Positions 63,814-64,000 of a stretch of 64,000 bases of DNA are shown piece by piece. The first letter of the stretch is position 1. Every line of letters begins with the position of its first letter. Both the position numbers and the translations under genes were made by a program. This DNA comes from [Pseudopropionibacterium] massiliense (lineage in GTDB: Bacteria > Actinomycetota > Actinomycetes > Propionibacteriales > Propionibacteriaceae). The notes below the pieces were generated by a model. The model saw nothing but the letters and a program-made list of their open reading frames with translations. It ran no database searches and was not told the origin of the DNA. The stretch is from NCBI RefSeq assembly GCF_900607225.1, contig NZ_LR027842.1, positions 222,812 to 286,811 on the forward strand, in the 5' to 3' direction.

Positions 63814-64000
63814 GTGTCCGGATCCCTCGTTATTCAGCCCACGACCGTTCGGTGGCGGCTGGAACCCACCGCCCCCTTCCGCTTCGAGGACGGCATTCTC
63901 GCCGCTCACGGGCTCCGGGGGCGCATCCTCGGCACCAAGAAGGAGAACACGGACCTGCGTGAGCAGGGCAGCGGGGTCGAGGCGCTGGCCGGGCACCACG
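63814..64000 (+). CDS. Unrecognised gene, N-terminal 62 codons (cut by window end)
   Basis: A GTG at 63814 follows AAAGGAG with 6-nt spacing and opens a frame that runs off the window. The protein begins VSGSLVIQPTTVRWRLEP and continues with FRFEDGILAAHGLRGRILG; it is soluble in character, with codon use like neighbouring genes. I recognise no family. Its position after a CRISPR array invites a defence-related guess, but nothing in the sequence supports one. Confidence 0.6.
   Translation, partial: MSGSLVIQPTTVRWRLEPTAPFRFEDGILAAHGLRGRILGTKKENTDLREQGSGVEALAGHH

Noticed and set aside
63738-63962. 74-codon plus-strand ORF at the right end
   Set aside because: It overlaps the better-started frame at 63814 and ends within it; no ribosome binding site.

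Overview
The window is high-GC actinobacterial DNA. It encodes paired mycothiol-synthesis genes (MshA- and MshB-like), uses many GTG/TTG starts and tight 1-4 bp gene overlaps, and carries a type I-E CRISPR-Cas locus. This fits an actinomycete, possibly a Propionibacteriaceae member such as Arachnia; the genus is inference only.

Layout. (1) 1-1628: a complete IS1634/IS4-like insertion sequence with 15-bp perfect terminal inverted repeats. (2) 1629-5120: a leader region with a hairpin, a 22-bp tandem duplication and a 43-codon ORF, then a MacB/Lol-type ABC transporter (ATPase plus FtsX-like permease), ended by a strong bidirectional terminator. (3) 5222-35451, minus strand: a 30-kb hybrid polyketide/nonribosomal peptide assembly line. 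In transcription order: fatty-acyl-AMP ligase (FAAL); PKS ACP-KS-AT-(degenerate DH)-KR-ACP; PKS KS-KR-ACP (no AT) followed by KS-AT-DH-ER-KR-ACP; PKS KS-AT-DH-KR-ACP; type II thioesterase; PKS KS-AT-carrier followed by an epimerization-like domain; NRPS C-A(MT)-PCP-TE. Gene order matches the expected order of use: FAAL activates a fatty acid onto the N-terminal ACP, the PKS modules extend it, and one methylated amino acid is added before TE release. (4) 35629-37592: mshB-like and mshA-like genes. (5) 37705-39855: two paralogous single-span membrane proteins with Gln/Pro/Gly/Tyr repeats, with a decayed third copy between them. (6) tRNA-Leu(CAG), an SDR oxidoreductase and a short CPA1-type antiporter. 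(7) 42413-46736: a TetR regulator and a heterodimeric ABC exporter, with a 20-bp perfect palindrome between the predicted -35 and -10. (8) 46737-47453: non-coding, with a MITE-like nested palindrome. (9) 47454-56790: cas3-cas8e-cas11-cas7-cas5-cas6e-cas1-cas2. (10) 56812-63556: a CRISPR array that I walked repeat by repeat, counting 111 repeats and 110 spacers. (11) A decayed leader/repeat remnant and the first 62 codons of an unrecognised gene at the right edge.

Most notable are the assembly line, with its AT-less module and its epimerization-like domain after a PKS carrier, and the internal structure of the CRISPR array: a spacer that reads as an intrinsic terminator, a diverged spacer pair, overlapping protospacers, duplicate spacers and a repeat-like spacer. 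No PPTase, pathway regulator or rRNA was seen. All domain calls come from reading motifs by eye.
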